A stretch of 64,000 nt of DNA from Pontederia crassipes (taxonomy: Eukaryota; Streptophyta; Magnoliopsida; Commelinales; Pontederiaceae). Shown here in pieces: positions 62,701-64,000 of the stretch. The stretch covers positions 5,890,001 to 5,954,000 of the forward strand of contig JAUKPH010000018.1 in the NCBI GenBank assembly GCA_030549335.1, written 5' to 3'. The translations under genes were made by a program, and so were the position numbers. Below the pieces are notes generated by a model. It did not search any database, was not told the origin of the DNA, and saw nothing but the letters and a program-made list of their open reading frames with translations. Every line of letters starts with the position of its first letter. Positions within the stretch are counted from its first letter, which is position 1.

Positions 62701-64000
62701 AATAAGTATCTATAACTTATAGCTTTGAACCTAACTCAAAGACTCTAATCCCCAAGAGCGTTATCTTTGATTGTAACGGTTCAACTTCGGTTTGAAATAG
62801 AGTTAATGTTCTAAAGATCTATCACCTCTTTGGACACCCAAAGGTTGTAATAAGTATCTATAACTTATAGCTTTGAACCTAACTCCAAGACTCTAATCCC
62901 TAAGAGCGTTATCTTTGATTGTAACGGTTCAACTTCGATTTCAAATAGAGTTAAAGTTCTAAAGATCTATCACCTCTTAGGACACCCAAAGGTTGTCATA
63001 AGTATCTATAACTTATAGCTTTGAACCTAACTCTAAGACTCTAATCCCTAAGAGCGTTATCTTTGATTGTAACGGTTGAACTTCGGTTTGAAATAGAGTT
63101 AAAGTTCTAAAGATCTATCAACTCTTAAGACACCCAAAGGTTGTATTAAGTATCTATAACTTATAGCTTTGAACCTAACTCAAAGACTCTAATACCCAAG
63201 AGCGTTATCTTTGATTGTAACGGTTCAACTTCGGTTTGAAATGGAATTAAAGTTCTAAAGATCTATCACCTCTTAGGACACCCAAAGGTTGTAATAAGTA
63301 TGTATAACTTATAGCTTTGAACCTAACTCTAAGACTCTAATCCCCAAGAGCGTTATCTTTGATTGTAACGGTCCAACTTCGGTTTGAAATAGAGTTAAAG
63401 TTCTAAAGATCTATCACCTCTTAGGATACCCAAAGGTTGTAATAAGTATCTATAACTTATTGCTTTGAACCTAACTCTAAGACTCTAATCCCTAAGAGCG
63501 TTATCTTTGATTGTAACGGTCCAACTTCGGTTTGAAATAGAGTTAAAGTTCTAAAGATCTATCACCTCTTAGGACACCCAAAGGTTGTCATAAGTATCTA
63601 TAACTTATTGCTCTGAACCTAACTCTAAGACTCTAATCCCTAAGAGCGTTATCTTTGATTGTAACGGTTCAACTTCGGTTTGAAATAGAGTTAAAGTTCT
63701 AAAGATCTATCACCTCTTAGGACACCCAAAGGTTGTCATAAGTATCTATAACTTATAGCTTTGAACCTAACTCTAAGACTCTAATCCCTAAGAGCTTTAT
63801 CTTTGATTGTAACGGTTCAACTTCGGTTTGAAATAGAGTTAAAGTTCTAAAGATCTATCACCTCTTAGGACACCCAAAGGTTGTCATAAGTATCTATAAC
63901 CTATAGCTTTGAACCTAACTCTAAGACTCTAATCCCTAAGAGCGTTATCTTTGATTGTAACGGTTCAACTTCGGTTTGAAATAGAGTTAAAGTTCTAAAG
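56747..64000 (+). repeat. 30-monomer higher-order repeat (4440 bp), second copy cut by window end
   Basis: Unit 56747-61186 is exactly 30 monomers. The second copy starts at 61187 and runs to the window end (2814 bp). Line-by-line comparison shows only two differences: 58917 T against 63357 C, and 58987 C against 63427 T. Inside the unit is a 3-monomer sub-repeat (GTATGTAAAAC at 57381 and 57825, 444 bp apart) and the monomers 7-13 type markers of the previous mosaic (GATCCATC, TTATTGCTCTGAAC, GAGCTTTATC). Such identity implies a very recent duplication, or homogenisation. Confidence 0.92.

Larger units (their letters stand above)
24264..64000 (+). repeat. 148-bp satellite array, right block
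   Basis: Continuation of the same satellite after the LTR insertion, about 268 monomers in the same orientation, running off the right window edge. It resumes at CTTTGAATCTAACTC, exactly where the left block stopped, so both blocks were one array before the insertion. Monomers are mainly the second subfamily: TTGTCATAAG or TTGTAATAAG, CCCTAAGAGCG or CCCCAAGAGCG, and CGGTTTGAAAT. Private variants (for example GATGTATCAC, GATTTATCAC, GTATTTATAAC, TTAGGTTTG) recur at fixed multi-monomer spacings and define the higher-order units listed separately. No gene, RNA gene or second mobile element was seen inside it. Confidence 0.98.

Noticed and set aside
1-64000. CRISPR-like array
   Set aside because: There are no unique spacers: the entire 148-bp unit repeats, which is satellite organisation, and the insertion is a plant-type LTR.

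Overview
The window is almost entirely plant-type satellite DNA with one transposable-element insertion. I see no convincing protein-coding gene, rRNA, tRNA or CRISPR array. About 60.6 kb is one AT-rich tandem repeat with a 148-bp monomer, roughly 410 copies, all head-to-tail in the same orientation. It lies in two blocks, 1-20910 and 24264-64000. The monomer usually opens with AGATCT (a BglII site). It carries two dyad symmetries about half a monomer apart and three CpG positions. I do not recognise the family by name. Its length, close to one nucleosome core, and its layered higher-order repeats (HORs) resemble centromeric or heterochromatic plant satellites, but centromere identity is inference.

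The blocks are separated by a 3353-bp insertion (20911-24263). It starts TG and ends CA, is flanked by a perfect 5-bp target-site duplication CTTTG, has no internal LTR pair and encodes no retroelement protein. Near its right end it has the GGATACGAC...GTGCACTTGC signature that I associate with LTR ends of plant Ty3/gypsy elements (Tat/Ogre/Athila side). It is best read as a solo LTR on the + strand. It contains a TATA-like box, a cluster of AAGTTATCATT-like motifs and a degenerate tandem repeat of about 190 bp. Removing the insert plus one TSD copy restores a normal satellite monomer. The organism is therefore most likely a land plant with a large, repeat-rich genome; the species cannot be told from this.

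Layout: 1-16.6 kb holds an older-looking subfamily (TTGTAATAAG, often CGGATTGAAAT, sometimes GAGCTTTATCATT) with 5-mer, 12-mer, 6-mer and 7-mer HOR patches. From about 16.7 kb a second subfamily (TTGTCATAAG and CCCTAAGAGCG variants) is organised in 9-/18-mers up to the LTR. Beyond the LTR come mixed monomers (24.3-28.3 kb), a 14/15-mer tandem pair (28351-32640), 13-mer-spaced blocks (32.3-36.8 kb) and a 17/18-mer plus 13-mer compound duplicated about 7.1 kb apart (37.4-41.8 and 44.5-49.1 kb). After these lie a 6-13-13-6-6 mosaic (49796-56302) and a 30-monomer unit of 4440 bp whose second copy (61187 to the window end) differs at only two bases over 2814 bp. This is the pattern expected from repeated unequal exchange or amplification of multi-monomer segments. 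No gene network is present.
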